From SAR202 cluster bacterium AD-804-J14_MRT_500m (GTDB lineage: Bacteria; Chloroflexota; Dehalococcoidia; UBA3495; GCA-2712585): a DNA stretch of 64,000 nucleotides. Position numbers and translations under genes: made by a program. How positions within the stretch are numbered: position 1 is the first letter of the stretch; each line of letters opens with the position of its first letter. The DNA is taken from the NCBI GenBank assembly GCA_009391275.1, contig VEXF01000001.1, positions 45,603-109,602 on the forward strand. The letters are read 5' to 3'. Below are positions 63,874-64,000 of the stretch, piece after piece. The notes under the pieces were generated by a model that had not been told where the DNA came from, made no database searches, and saw only the letters and a list, made by a program, of their open reading frames with translations.

Positions 63874-64000
63874 ATGAAAGTAGGTGTCTATATATCTATA
63901 GCGGACGTCCAAGGCGGCGGACGCAACCTTCAACGGATCGTCGACGAAGCTATTGAAGAGGCAGTCCTAGCTGAAGAAATGGGCTTCGATGCTTGCTTCT
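63874..64000 (+). CDS. Luciferase-like (LLM) flavin-dependent oxidoreductase, N-terminal fragment
   Basis: Only about 42 residues lie in the window before the edge. The sequence MKVGVYISIADVQGGGR, then IEEAVLAEEMGFDACF, is the start of an LLM barrel, with the first strand and the first helix. The frame is supported by GAAGGGA about 11 nt upstream. It would be the fourth LLM gene in the window. Confidence 0.75.
   Translation, partial: MKVGVYISIADVQGGGRNLQRIVDEAIEEAVLAEEMGFDACF

Noticed and set aside
1..64000. CRISPR arrays, insertion sequences, phage genes or rRNA
   Set aside because: No regularly spaced repeats, transposase or integrase frames, structural phage genes or rRNA-like sequences were seen.

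Overview
The window looks like a piece of a free-living bacterial chromosome, GC a little under one half by eye, densely packed with metabolic genes on both strands. I see no phage, plasmid, insertion sequence, CRISPR or rRNA signature. The gene mix fits marine Chloroflexota of the SAR202/Dehalococcoidia type: four luciferase-like flavin monooxygenases, many short-chain and zinc-type dehydrogenases, RraA, EthD-like, carboxymuconolactone-decarboxylase-like and DinB proteins, and cytosolic Asp-box propellers. That placement is inference from gene content, not from a marker gene. UGA serves as an ordinary stop in many genes here and Trp is encoded by UGG.

Layout. 1-2.5 kb: the 3' end of a siroheme nitrite/sulfite reductase, a small membrane protein, a 7Fe-8S-type ferredoxin and an Lrp/AsnC regulator. 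2.7-7.4 kb: tRNA-Ser(GCT), miaB, and an NAD-biosynthesis run (nadA, a glyoxalase-fold protein, nadC), then a membrane protein. 7.4-15.7 kb: polysaccharide deacetylase, a DapA-like lyase, a degenerate SDR, gamma-glutamyltransferase, metF, an inositol-phosphatase-family protein and an amidohydrolase. 15.8-19.8 kb: a branched-chain amino-acid operon on the minus strand, ilvB-ilvN-ilvC, preceded by a leader with a strong terminator-like hairpin and followed by a coupled DsbA/FrnE-like gene. 20-31.9 kb: quinone oxidoreductase, TSUP exporter, a flavin monooxygenase, penicillin acylase, amtB, HAD and alpha/beta hydrolases, NYN nuclease, alcohol dehydrogenase and a fumarylacetoacetase-family protein. 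32-41.5 kb: asparaginase-like protein, DinB, two lipoproteins, zinc ribbon, family-5 uracil-DNA glycosylase, D-malate/tartrate dehydrogenase, class V aminotransferase and an amidohydrolase. 41.6-64 kb: a catabolic-looking stretch of SDRs, a GMC oxidoreductase, three flavin monooxygenases, dehydrogenases, a ThDP enzyme beside a THI5-like protein, two Asp-box propellers, MFS, RraA and hydrolases.

The most notable observation is the DsbA/FrnE-like gene after ilvC. Its reading frame is open from an ATG one base past the ilvC stop, except for one in-frame TGA that falls exactly where the first cysteine of the CPWC redox motif belongs. A small hairpin with a G in its apical loop follows 20 nt later. 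This is what a selenocysteine codon with a bacterial SECIS element would look like, and it hides the true N-terminus from standard gene calling. Other points are the ilvB leader, a 14-bp dyad between penicillin acylase and amtB, and several enzymes with key catalytic residues replaced (alpha/beta hydrolase Ser to Phe, asparaginase-like Asp to Ala, SDR Tyr and Lys lost, RidA Arg lost, iron-ADH His lost).

Functionally the window combines core biosynthesis (NAD, branched-chain amino acids, folate C1, tRNA modification) with a large set of oxidative and hydrolytic enzymes that probably act on diverse organic compounds. Nitrogen acquisition is represented by amtB, the asparaginase-like protein, gamma-glutamyltransferase and the acylase.
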